Assembly (NCBI RefSeq): GCF_046271865.1
Contig: NZ_CP176580.1
Span: 1,178,001 to 1,242,000, forward strand
Source of the DNA: Nitrincola salilacus
Lineage (GTDB): Bacteria > Pseudomonadota > Gammaproteobacteria > Pseudomonadales > Balneatricaceae
Direction: 5' to 3'
Length of the DNA: 64,000 nucleotides
The translations under genes were made by a program, and so were the position numbers. Positions 16,763 through 25,135 of this stretch are shown piece by piece. How positions within the stretch are numbered: position 1 is the stretch's first letter; each line of letters opens with the position of its first letter. A model generated the notes under the pieces. That model ran no database searches and was not told where the DNA came from. It saw nothing but the letters and a program-made list of their open reading frames with translations.

Positions 16763-17989
16763 ATGTCCGAAATTAAAAAGGTCGTGTTGGCGTATTCCGG
16801 CGGCCTGGATACTTCTGTAATCGTGCGTTGGTTGCAGGATACCTATAATTGCGAAGTGGTAACCTTTACGGCTGACATAGGTCAGGGTGAAGAGGTTGAG
16901 CCTGCGCGTACCAAAGCTCAGGCGCTGGGTGTCAAGGAGATCTACATCGAGGATCTGCGCGAAGAGTTCGTGCGCGATTATGTGTTCCCGATGTTCCGTG
17001 CCAACACCATCTATGAAGGCGAGTATCTGCTGGGTACATCAATTGCGCGCCCTCTGATCGCCAAGCGTCTGATCGAGATCGCCAACGAGACCGGCGCAGA
17101 TGCCATCTCTCATGGTGCTACCGGCAAGGGGAATGATCAGGTTCGTTTCGAGCTGGGTGCTTATGCACTCAAGCCTGGTGTCAAGGTGATTGCGCCCTGG
17201 CGTGAATGGGATCTGACCTCGCGTGAAAAACTGATGCAATATTGCGAAGAGCGCAATATTCCGGTTGATTTCGCTGGCAAGAAAAAGAAATCACCTTACT
17301 CCATGGATGCCAACCTGCTGCATATCTCTTACGAAGGCGGCATTCTGGAAGATCCCTGGGCAGAAGCTGAAGAAGAGATGTGGCGCTGGAGCGTCAGCCC
17401 TGAAGCAGCGCCTGATGAGCCGACCTATCTGGTACTGACTTACAGCAAGGGTGATATCGTTGCGATCGATGGCGAGCAGATGAGCCCGGCTACCGTGCTG
17501 GAAACATTGAACCGCATTGGTGGTGCCAATGGTGTTGGCCGTCTGGATATCGTCGAAAACCGTTTTGTCGGCATGAAGTCACGCGGCTGCTATGAAACGC
17601 CGGGCGGCACCATCATGATGAAGGCGCATCGTGCGATTGAGTCCCTGACTCTGGATCGCGAAGTAGCGCATCTCAAAGACTCTCTGATGCCACGTTATGC
17701 TGAAATGATTTATAACGGCTTCTGGTGGTCTGAAGAGCGCAAGATGATGCAGCAGATGATCGACTTCAGCCAGCGTCATGTGAATGGCGAAGTGCGCGTT
17801 AAGCTTTATAAAGGTGGAGTGTCTGCAGTGGGTCGTCGTTCCGATGACAGTCTGTTTGATGAAAGCATTGCTACCTTTGAAGATGATGCAGGCTCCTACA
17901 ATCAGAAGGATGCCGAGGGTTTCATCAAGCTGAATGCACTGCGCATGCGTATTGCGGCCAGCAAAGGGCGTAATCTGCTGGATGATTGA
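16763..17989 (+). CDS. argG: Argininosuccinate synthase
   Basis: It joins citrulline and aspartate with ATP to give argininosuccinate. The 408-residue length and motifs are full: AYSGGLDTSVI (9-19) is the ATP pyrophosphatase P-loop, followed by SHGATGKGNDQVRFE and KKKSPYSMDANLLHIS. It is the type I bacterial enzyme. The ATG at 16763 is preceded by GGAG (16751-16754). It is unlinked to argDF except by proximity, and argH is not in the window. A terminator follows directly. Confidence 0.95.
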   Translation: MSEIKKVVLAYSGGLDTSVIVRWLQDTYNCEVVTFTADIGQGEEVEPARTKAQALGVKEIYIEDLREEFVRDYVFPMFRANTIYEGEYLLGTSIARPLIAKRLIEIANETGADAISHGATGKGNDQVRFELGAYALKPGVKVIAPWREWDLTSREKLMQYCEERNIPVDFAGKKKKSPYSMDANLLHISYEGGILEDPWAEAEEEMWRWSVSPEAAPDEPTYLVLTYSKGDIVAIDGEQMSPATVLETLNRIGGANGVGRLDIVENRFVGMKSRGCYETPGGTIMMKAHRAIESLTLDREVAHLKDSLMPRYAEMIYNGFWWSEERKMMQQMIDFSQRHVNGEVRVKLYKGGVSAVGRRSDDSLFDESIATFEDDAGSYNQKDAEGFIKLNALRMRIAASKGRNLLDD

Positions 17990-18010
17990 TCAGGCGCTGC
18001 CTGTTCTGAA

Positions 18011-18042
18011 ACAAGCCCCGCTCTATGCGGGGTTTGTTATTT
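18011..18042 (+). terminator. Intrinsic terminator after argG
   Basis: The CCCCGC-tctat-GCGGGG stem is followed by TTTGTTATTT and lies about 25 bp after the argG stop. Confidence 0.85.
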
Positions 18043-18142
18043 CAGTCCGATGCCGGTATAAACTGGCTAGTGCTCTGATTTTCATGCTACTTTTGAACAA
18101 CCTGAGATCAGGGGGCGTTGCAGTCACGTTCAGGTTGGAGTT

Positions 18143-19720
18143 ATGACCAATACCTTTGCCGAGCAGTCGGTACTGATAGTCGAGAAGAATCTGGAGCAGT
18201 TGGAAGAACTCAGGGTGATGCTGAGTGGTTACGGCTTTGTGGATATTCAGGTTGCATCGTCTGTCAATATGGCTGTCAGTGTTCTGACCTCTACCGTTAT
18301 TGATCTCTGTTTCATCGCTTACGATCTGGGTTCGCGCGAAAAAAATGGCCTGCAGGTGCTGCAGGAGCTTCATGCTGCCGAACGGCGCCAGTTCTCTACC
18401 TGTTTCGTTCTTGTCATTGATCCTGAGCGCTCTGAGCTGCTCTTCGGTTCGCCCGAAAACTCCCCCGATGGCTATATCTCCAAACCCTATGATTCCGTGA
18501 GGATCCGCACACGGATCGAAAAACTGCTGCGTGCAAAGTCTTATCTAAAACCCGCCGAGCAGCTTCTGGATACCGGTAAACTGCAGGAAAGCTATGAGTG
18601 CTGTGACAGAATAGCAAAGCAGTTTCCGGGGTTGCAGGGGCAGTTACAACGCTTGAAGGGAATGATTCTGCTGGAGAAAAAGGATTATGCAGCGGCACTG
18701 AGTCTGTTTGAGGAGATGGTACGTGTTCATGATAAGCCTTGGGTCAGGGTGGCGATAGGTATCTGCAGTTTTCATACAGGTAATTATCAACGCTGTCGCG
18801 ACGAGATGCAGGGGGTGATCGATCAGCAGCAGGTGTGTGTTGAGGCGTTTACCTGGATGGCTCGTCTGCATTGGCTGATGGGCGAGCGTAACCAGGCTCT
18901 GACTCTTCTGCGTAAGGCAGTGATGCTGCAGCCAACTGTGCCCTTGCTGCAGTCGGAGTTGGCGAGTATGGCGGCCTTCTCATCAGAGTGGCGCATGGCG
19001 GCGGATGGATATCGTGCAGCAATTGAGTATGCACGCTACTCTCCATTCCAGTGTGCAGAGTACTATATGGGCTATGTGCGTGTGCTGATGAAGCAGGTGG
19101 AGGAGTCCAAAGTCGATAATTCGACTCTGGTGGCGGATGCGGTCAGGATGCTGGAGTTGGCGCGACATGACTTTGTGGATAATCTGGCGATTCGTTTCAA
19201 GACCCGTTTGTTGGCGTCTGAAATATATCGTAGCAAAGGCGAGCACAAAAGCTCGGATCTGGTCGCCTCTGAGGCAGTACGGCTTTTCGAGCGCTTGGAT
19301 CTGTCCATGCAGGCGGAGTGTATGGATCTGCTGGTGGATGGATTGGAGAAAACGACGCAGGATATCGTCTGTAAGCAGCATAAGCAGGATGTCGCGCGCC
19401 AGTTGACCACCATGGAGTGGGGGCGCGCCAATATGCGCGGGCTGATGGGGTTTCGCAGTCGTGATCTGGCTGAGGCGTTCAAGCAGTTCAAGTATGCCTA
19501 CAGTTTGGCGCCGGATAATATTGCAGTAGCGCTGAACCTGCTGCATGCTGGGCTTGAGTTGTTGAAATCCAACTCGGATACCGATACTGATGTGTTGGCC
19601 AACTGTGCCCGTGTTGTGACGGGGATTAACTTCGGAGCGCTGAGCGCGCGGCAGTTGCAGCGATATCAGACTCTCGCTGAGCGTTTTGCGTTACAGTTGC
19701 GACCGGCAGAGATTGCATAA
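18143..19720 (+). CDS. Response regulator with TPR-like output region
   Basis: This 525-residue cytosolic protein begins with a CheY-like receiver domain (about 8-130). The likely phospho-acceptor is the Asp in FIAYDLGSREKNGL near residue 60, and the conserved Lys is in GYISKPYD near 115. The receiver is atypical: the usual acidic pair at the start (DD) is replaced by VEKN, so phosphorylation may be weak. The rest is an all-helical array of TPR-like hairpins (about 140-510), suited to protein binding rather than DNA binding. No histidine kinase is adjacent. Similar proteins exist in pseudomonads and marine relatives without a known role. It has its own terminator. Confidence 0.8.
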   Translation: MTNTFAEQSVLIVEKNLEQLEELRVMLSGYGFVDIQVASSVNMAVSVLTSTVIDLCFIAYDLGSREKNGLQVLQELHAAERRQFSTCFVLVIDPERSELLFGSPENSPDGYISKPYDSVRIRTRIEKLLRAKSYLKPAEQLLDTGKLQESYECCDRIAKQFPGLQGQLQRLKGMILLEKKDYAAALSLFEEMVRVHDKPWVRVAIGICSFHTGNYQRCRDEMQGVIDQQQVCVEAFTWMARLHWLMGERNQALTLLRKAVMLQPTVPLLQSELASMAAFSSEWRMAADGYRAAIEYARYSPFQCAEYYMGYVRVLMKQVEESKVDNSTLVADAVRMLELARHDFVDNLAIRFKTRLLASEIYRSKGEHKSSDLVASEAVRLFERLDLSMQAECMDLLVDGLEKTTQDIVCKQHKQDVARQLTTMEWGRANMRGLMGFRSRDLAEAFKQFKYAYSLAPDNIAVALNLLHAGLELLKSNSDTDTDVLANCARVVTGINFGALSARQLQRYQTLAERFALQLRPAEIA

Positions 19721-19756
19721 CGCGGTAGGGGTAGATAAAATTTTCACCTGAGGGTT

Positions 19757-19780
19757 GCAGGGCTTGTAGCCCTTTTTTTG
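19757..19780 (+). terminator. Intrinsic terminator after the receiver/TPR gene
   Basis: AGGGCT-TGT-AGCCCT is followed by seven T residues, which separates this gene from the mevalonate operon. Confidence 0.85.
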
Positions 19781-19847
19781 TTTATGTCAGGATGACGCTG
19801 TACCCCGTGCACAGGCGTGCATCGAAGGGGTGGTAACTCAAAACCTT

Positions 19848-20885
19848 ATGAAGTCGCATAAAATACTTCAGGCACCTGTACCCATGCGCTGGGTCGGGCC
19901 TTTGAAAATCACGGGGCAGACGCTGAATGAAAGCATCAGTGTTCCCTTGGCCACCTATGAAACGCCTTTGTGGCATTCGGTCGGCAGAGGTGCGCGAGTA
20001 TCGGTGCTGACGGAAGGGATCAATACCAGTGTGATCGACGAGCGTATGACCCGCTCGATTCTGCTGGAAGCAGACGATGCCATGGCAGCCCATCAGGCAG
20101 TGACTTCAATTAAGCTGCGACAGGCAGAGCTGGATGCGGTGGTCAGTCAGAGCAGTCGTTTTGCGCGCCTGATTGATATGCACAGCCAGATCGTCGGTAA
20201 TCTGCTCTATCTGCGTCTTGAGTTTACCACCGGCGATGCTTCAGGCCACAATATGGTGACCAATGCTGCCGACAGGCTGATTCCCTGGATCTTGCAGCAG
20301 TATCCCAATCTCAGATACAGCTCCATCTCCGCTAACTACTGTACTGACAAGAAAGCCAGTGCCGTGAACGGAATACTGGGGCGTGGTAAATATGTCGTCA
20401 GTGAAATAGTGATCCCGCGCAGCCTGTGTGAGCGTAGACTCAAGACCACGCCGGAAAAGGTGGTGGATCTGAATATCAAGAAAAACCTGATTGGTACGAT
20501 GATTGCCGGTGGCTTGCGCAGCGCTAATGCGCACTTTGCCAATATGCTGTTGGGTTTTTATCTTGCGACAGGGCAGGATGCCGCCAATATCATAGAGGGA
20601 TCGCAGGGTATGGTGCATGCCGAGCTCAGAGGTGAAGATCTTTATTTTTCCTGCACGCTGCCAAACCTGATTGTAGGCAGTGTAGGCAACGGCAAGGGTA
20701 TAGAATTCGTGGAAGAGAATCTGCGCCTGCTCGGTTGTCGTGAAGAGCGGGAACCAGGAGCCAATGCGCGGCGTCTGGCTGCTATATGTGCCGCAACTGT
20801 GCTGTGTGGAGAGCTGTCATTACTGGCGGCTCAGACCAATCCGGGTGAGCTGATGGAAGCTCACCTTAAACTGGAGCGTTCATGA
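19848..20885 (+). CDS. Hydroxymethylglutaryl-CoA reductase
   Basis: It reduces HMG-CoA to mevalonate, the committing step of the mevalonate route to isoprenoids. Over 345 residues the class I-like catalytic set is visible: Glu38 in LATYETPLWHS, Lys168/169 in ANYCTDKKASAVN, Asp244 in TGQDAANIIEGSQ, and the C-terminal His in MEAHLKLERS. It has no membrane anchor. The nucleotide loop reads GSVGNGKG rather than the usual GTVGGGT. The start is ambiguous: an AAGGGGTGG purine run lies 15-24 bases before the ATG at 19848, and a GTG at 19830 is also in frame. It is the first gene of the mevalonate cluster and its stop overlaps the next start (ATGA). Confidence 0.88.
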   Translation: MKSHKILQAPVPMRWVGPLKITGQTLNESISVPLATYETPLWHSVGRGARVSVLTEGINTSVIDERMTRSILLEADDAMAAHQAVTSIKLRQAELDAVVSQSSRFARLIDMHSQIVGNLLYLRLEFTTGDASGHNMVTNAADRLIPWILQQYPNLRYSSISANYCTDKKASAVNGILGRGKYVVSEIVIPRSLCERRLKTTPEKVVDLNIKKNLIGTMIAGGLRSANAHFANMLLGFYLATGQDAANIIEGSQGMVHAELRGEDLYFSCTLPNLIVGSVGNGKGIEFVEENLRLLGCREEREPGANARRLAAICAATVLCGELSLLAAQTNPGELMEAHLKLERS

Positions 20886-21961
20886 CCGATCAGACCAATG
20901 ATCGCAAGATCGAGCACATTCAGGTGATTCGAGATGATCCGGCCACTGATCGCTCCAAAGCTTATTTCGATCGCATACATCTGACGCATCGTGCGTTGCC
21001 GGAACTGGATCTGAGCCGTATCGACCCCTCCGTCGAGTTTCTTGGCAAGAAGTTGCGTTTTCCACTGCTGATCTCCTCCATGACCGGTGGGGATCATGAT
21101 CTGGTCAGAACCATTAATCTGAATCTGGCGACGGCAGCCGAGCGTTGCCAGGTGGCGATGGGGGTCGGTTCGCAGCGTGTCATGTTCACGCAACCGGCTG
21201 CGCGGGCAAGTTTTGATCTGCGTGGAGTGGCGCCGACTACTGTGTTGATTGCCAATGTCGGAGCTGTTCAGCTTAACTATGGTTTTGATGCACAACGTTG
21301 TCGCGACGTGATGGATGTTTTGGGTGCCGATGCTCTGTTTCTGCATCTTAACCCCTTGCAGGAGGCGATACAGCCGGAAGGGGATACCAATTTTGCTGGT
21401 ATTGCTGATGCGATAGGGCAGCTGAGGCTGGCACTGGATAAACCGATTATATTGAAAGAAGTAGGAGCGGGCTTGTCTCCGGCAGATATTCAACTGGGGT
21501 TGGATCAAGGGATCCGCTACTTTGATATCGCCGGTTCCGGCGGGACCTCTTGGAGCCGTATCGAGCATCATCGACGCACTGATAAGAGTGCTGATCAGAT
21601 CTTCGATCAAGGCTCCGATCAAGGCTCCGATCAAAGCACAGGTCTGGGTATCCGTTTTCAGGACTGGGGCTTGCCGACTCCGTTGGCATTGAAGCTGGCA
21701 GAGCCATTTCTGGATCGTGCAACTCTGATCGCCAGTGGTGGTATCAGAGATGGGATTGATATGGCGAAATCTGTTATACTCGGCGCCACGCTTTGCGGGG
21801 TCGCAGCACCGTTGCTGCAACCTGCCATGGAATCAGCAGATGCGGTTGTGGCTGTGATAGAAAGACTACACCGTGAATTTATTACAGCGATGTTTCTACT
21901 CGGTACCCCAGATCTGGCAACCCTGTACAGGAACAAAGCGCTTATCGTCGAAGAGCGTTGA
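20882..21961 (+). CDS. fni: Isopentenyl-diphosphate delta-isomerase, type 2
   Basis: This FMN- and NADPH-dependent enzyme interconverts isopentenyl and dimethylallyl diphosphates. The 359-residue TIM-barrel protein shows the type 2 signatures: HLTHRALPELDLS near 31, FPLLISSMTGG near 60, GVGSQR near 98, LNPLQE near 158, and GSGGTSW with the glycine-rich ASGGIRDG phosphate loop. A stretch at about 237-255 (repeated GSDQ) is encoded by two 12-bp direct repeats and looks like a slippage insertion in a surface loop. It overlaps the HMG-CoA reductase stop by four bases and precedes mvaS by 15 bp. Confidence 0.92.
   Translation: MTDQTNDRKIEHIQVIRDDPATDRSKAYFDRIHLTHRALPELDLSRIDPSVEFLGKKLRFPLLISSMTGGDHDLVRTINLNLATAAERCQVAMGVGSQRVMFTQPAARASFDLRGVAPTTVLIANVGAVQLNYGFDAQRCRDVMDVLGADALFLHLNPLQEAIQPEGDTNFAGIADAIGQLRLALDKPIILKEVGAGLSPADIQLGLDQGIRYFDIAGSGGTSWSRIEHHRRTDKSADQIFDQGSDQGSDQSTGLGIRFQDWGLPTPLALKLAEPFLDRATLIASGGIRDGIDMAKSVILGATLCGVAAPLLQPAMESADAVVAVIERLHREFITAMFLLGTPDLATLYRNKALIVEER
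21605..21634 (+). repeat. 12-bp in-frame tandem repeat inside fni
   Basis: GATCAAGGCTCC occurs twice in direct succession, followed by the partial unit GATCAA. It encodes the loop sequence DQGSDQGSDQ. Confidence 0.9.
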
Positions 21962-21976
21962 GGAAAGAATCCGGAT

Positions 21977-23143
21977 ATGTCTGTTGGTATTGACGAAATC
22001 AGCTTTTATACGTCCAACTATTTTCTGGACCTGAGGACGTTGGCTGAAATGCAGCAAACGGATCCTGAGAAGTACTATACCGGTATTGGCCAGGAAAAAA
22101 TGGCCATGGCCGCGCCAGATGAAGATATCGTGACGATGGCAGCCAATGCGGCGTTGCCTATTGTAGAACGTATTGGCCCCGATGCCGTGACCACGCTGCT
22201 TTTTGCGACGGAAACCGGTATTGATCAGTCCAAGGCGGCGGGCGTTTATGTGCACCGTTTGCTTGGGCTGGGTTCTCGTTGCCGAGTCGTGGAGCTCAAG
22301 CAGGCCTGTTACAGTGCGACAGCTGCCGTACAGATGGCCTGTGCGCTGGTGGCGCGCAAACCTGACAGTAAAGTGCTGGTGATCGCGTCCGATATTGCGC
22401 GTTATGATCTCAACACGCCGGGCGAAGCGACTCAGGGCTGTGGTGCCGTGGCGATGTTGATCAGCGCCGATCCACGCATTGTGGTGATTGATCCCGAAGT
22501 GGGCAGTTACACCGAAGATGTGATGGATTTCTGGCGCCCGAACTATCGCTCCAATGCGCTGGTTGATGGCAAATACTCCACCAAAATCTATCTCAAGGCG
22601 CTGAAAAAGGCTTGGGAATATTTCTGTGAAGAGAGTCGCAGCTCGTTTCGCGATTTCAACTATTTCTGCTATCACCTCCCGTTCAGTCGTATGGCCCAGA
22701 AAGCCCATCAGCATCTGGCCAAGCTGTGCCGTTGCACCCTGGATGCTGCCGAGATTGAGCAACAGATCGCCGACACCCTGCATTACAATCAGATGATCGG
22801 TAACAGCTATACCGCATCCATGTATATCGGGCTGTGTTCTTTGTTGGATAATACCAAGGAGAGTCTGTCGGGCAAGCGTATCGGTTTTTTCAGTTATGGC
22901 TCAGGTTGTGTGGCGGAGTTTTTCTCCGGCACAGTGGTCGATGGCTATCAGGATCAGCTGCACACGGCGGCGCATGCCAGCATGCTGAGTGCACGCCAGG
23001 AAGTAAACTACGATGAGTATCTGAAGCTCTATCACTATCCCGATCCGCAAGGTGGCGAGAGTCTGGTGTTGCCTCATTCAACCACCGGTCGCTTCCGTCT
23101 GGCGGCGATATCCCATCACAAGCGTGAATACGTGCCCTGCTGA
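21977..23143 (+). CDS. mvaS: Hydroxymethylglutaryl-CoA synthase
   Basis: It condenses acetyl-CoA and acetoacetyl-CoA to HMG-CoA. The 388-residue protein is of the bacterial MvaS type, with catalytic Glu79 (FATETG), Cys111 (QACYSAT) and His233 (CYHLPFSRM) at the same positions as in the Staphylococcus enzyme. Other expected blocks such as YTGIGQEKM near 34 and GSYGSG-like SYGSGCVAEFFS near 303 are present. An AGGAAAG site precedes the ATG. Its stop shares one base with the next start. The acetoacetyl-CoA thiolase needed upstream is not in the window. Confidence 0.93.
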   Translation: MSVGIDEISFYTSNYFLDLRTLAEMQQTDPEKYYTGIGQEKMAMAAPDEDIVTMAANAALPIVERIGPDAVTTLLFATETGIDQSKAAGVYVHRLLGLGSRCRVVELKQACYSATAAVQMACALVARKPDSKVLVIASDIARYDLNTPGEATQGCGAVAMLISADPRIVVIDPEVGSYTEDVMDFWRPNYRSNALVDGKYSTKIYLKALKKAWEYFCEESRSSFRDFNYFCYHLPFSRMAQKAHQHLAKLCRCTLDAAEIEQQIADTLHYNQMIGNSYTASMYIGLCSLLDNTKESLSGKRIGFFSYGSGCVAEFFSGTVVDGYQDQLHTAAHASMLSARQEVNYDEYLKLYHYPDPQGGESLVLPHSTTGRFRLAAISHHKREYVPC

Positions 23144-24189
23144 TGCCTGCTGCGGTTGCCCCCGGGAAGATCATCCTCAGTGGTGAACACTCGGTTGTTT
23201 ACGGGGCACCCGCGCTGGCGGTAGCCGTCCGACAGCATATCCGTATCGATCTGCTTCCCGGCGCAGTGGTCGGTATCAGCTGGCGCAGCCCGAAAGGGCG
23301 ACTTGTCAGTCATGATGCTGCGTCCCTGCAGGCACTGGCAGCGCGTCTTGATCAGCATCATCAGCAATTTCTTGAAGGCAATCGCGCCGTTGAATCGATC
23401 ATGTCGAGTCCGGAGCAACTGCTTTTCTATGCGATTGCACAGGCGAGCAGACTCTCCACTGCTGACCCAGTCCTTGATTCAGTCCTTGATTCAGAATTGC
23501 TGATCCGCTCTGAAATGATCATCGATTCAACCCTGCCTTTAGGTGCTGGTATGGGCTCTTCTGCCGCGCTGGTGGCCGCTGCGCTGGTACTCTTTGGCCA
23601 ACACCGGGATATGACCCATGAGCAGCGGATCGAACTGGCCCACGCGGTGCGCCACTGCGAACGGCTGCAGCATGGTCGTGGCAGCCTGATCGATGCCGCG
23701 GCGGTGTGCTGTGGTGGGCGGGTCAGGCTGAAAGAGTCTGTGATCACGCCGGTCGCTGGGGCGGGTTTGGGTGATGGCTGGTTCTGGATCAATACCGGCA
23801 GTCCCGATGTCAGTACAGGTATTTGTGTTGAAGCGGTGCGCACGCGTTTTGCTGATGATCAGCCACTCTGGGATCAGTTTTCAGTGATAACTGAGGCGCT
23901 GATTCAGGCCGATACCGATCCACAAAGAGCCGCTCTGGTGCAGGAAAATCATCGTCTGTTACAGAATATCGGTGTGGTGCCGTCTGTCGTCAGTGCCTTT
24001 GTTGAACAGCTTGAAGCGCGTGGCGGAGCGGGTAAGATCAGTGGTGCAGGCAGTGTACGCGGAGAAGCTGGCGGTTTGCTGCTGGCCTGGTTGCCACAGG
24101 GTGACCCGGGTGAGCTGGCGATGCCACAGCACTGGCGCTGGGGTAAACTGGAAGAGGAAACACAGGGTGTCAGTTACATCGGTGATTAG
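23143..24189 (+). CDS. GHMP-family kinase, likely mevalonate kinase
   Basis: It probably phosphorylates mevalonate to 5-phosphomevalonate. The 348-residue product has the three GHMP blocks: APGKIILSGEHSVVYG (6-21), the ATP loop LPLGAGMGSSAAL (131-143), and a C-terminal GAGKISGAGSVRG near 293. The candidate catalytic Asp184 lies in HGRGSLIDAAAVCCGG. GEHSVVYG is characteristic of mevalonate kinases. A 12-bp duplication (23468-23491) repeats VLDS in a loop. It is translationally coupled to mvaS by a one-base overlap, and overlaps the next GHMP kinase gene. Confidence 0.82.
   Translation: MPAAVAPGKIILSGEHSVVYGAPALAVAVRQHIRIDLLPGAVVGISWRSPKGRLVSHDAASLQALAARLDQHHQQFLEGNRAVESIMSSPEQLLFYAIAQASRLSTADPVLDSVLDSELLIRSEMIIDSTLPLGAGMGSSAALVAAALVLFGQHRDMTHEQRIELAHAVRHCERLQHGRGSLIDAAAVCCGGRVRLKESVITPVAGAGLGDGWFWINTGSPDVSTGICVEAVRTRFADDQPLWDQFSVITEALIQADTDPQRAALVQENHRLLQNIGVVPSVVSAFVEQLEARGGAGKISGAGSVRGEAGGLLLAWLPQGDPGELAMPQHWRWGKLEEETQGVSYIGD
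23468..23494 (+). repeat. 12-bp in-frame tandem repeat inside the mevalonate kinase gene
   Basis: CAGTCCTTGATT occurs twice in succession followed by CAG, giving the repeated residues SVLDSVLDS. Confidence 0.9.
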
Positions 24190-25135
24190 AGTCTCGGCGC
24201 CCGGCAGTGTGATGCTGATGGGCGAGCATGCGGTGCTGCACGGCCATCTGGCGATCGCCTGCGCGGTGAACAAATACATTCATCTGCAACTGACGCCACG
24301 CACGGATGATCAGGTAGTGATCGATACTGCGCTGGGCAGTTACAGTGGCTCTCTATCCAGGCTTATGTCGCCGGTAGAGTCATCGACCTCATCAGAGGAG
24401 CAGCGCCTGAGTTTTGTGCTGGCGGTTGTTCGCCACTGGGCGACCGATCTGCCGAGTGGCTTTGAGCTGACGATCGTATCGGAATTCTCCCATCAGGTCG
24501 GGCTGGGCTCCTCTGCAGCGGTGACCGCTGCGCTGACCGTCGCGCTGTCTGAGTTTTCGCAGCAGCGCCTCTCACTGGAGGAGCGCTTCGATGCTGCGCT
24601 GGCCGTGGTGCATCAGGTGCAGCAGGGAAGAGGCTCGGGAACCGATCTGGCAGCGAGCCTTCAGGGTGGTCTGATCGCCTATCGTACCGAACCGCGACAG
24701 ATCACCGCACTGCCCGGTGTGCCGCCCATCGCACTCTGGTATGCCGGCTACAAGATGAAAACTCCTGATGTGCTGGCCTATGTAGAGACGCGTTCGGAGC
24801 AGCAGCCTGCCCTCTATCAGGCGCTCTATACGTTGATGAACCAGACCGCCGAAGCCGCTGAACAGGCGATCCGCTGCGAGGCCTGGCCCCAGTTGGGACA
24901 TCTGATGAATATCTATCAGGGCTTGCTCGATGCGCTGGGCGTGAATGATGCGACCCTGTCGGATATGATCTATCGTCTGCGTGCGGATAAGCAGGTATTG
25001 GGCGCAAAGATTTCAGGCTCGGGTCTTGGCGACTGTGTCATCACCCTGGGCAGAGCAAGTGTCGATATCCCTTATCAGGCGATACCCGTGGGTATCTCAC
25101 CGACAGGAACTGAGGTCAGTTATGAACAAGCTTGA
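24182..25135 (+). CDS. Second GHMP kinase, candidate phosphomevalonate kinase
   Basis: By elimination this enzyme should convert phosphomevalonate to diphosphomevalonate. The roughly 317-residue product has APGSVMLMGEHAVLHG at its N terminus, GLGSSAAVTAAL as ATP loop, GRGSGTDLAASLQGGL with a candidate catalytic Asp, and the C-terminal SGSGLGDCVITLG, whose GDC resembles bacterial phosphomevalonate kinases. The N-terminal block looks like a mevalonate kinase, so the assignment is not secure. The start is a GTG, either 24182 (overlap of eight bases with the preceding gene) or 24167; the frame is open further upstream but inside the previous gene. It overlaps mvaD by 14 bases. Confidence 0.68.
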   Translation: MIRVSAPGSVMLMGEHAVLHGHLAIACAVNKYIHLQLTPRTDDQVVIDTALGSYSGSLSRLMSPVESSTSSEEQRLSFVLAVVRHWATDLPSGFELTIVSEFSHQVGLGSSAAVTAALTVALSEFSQQRLSLEERFDAALAVVHQVQQGRGSGTDLAASLQGGLIAYRTEPRQITALPGVPPIALWYAGYKMKTPDVLAYVETRSEQQPALYQALYTLMNQTAEAAEQAIRCEAWPQLGHLMNIYQGLLDALGVNDATLSDMIYRLRADKQVLGAKISGSGLGDCVITLGRASVDIPYQAIPVGISPTGTEVSYEQA

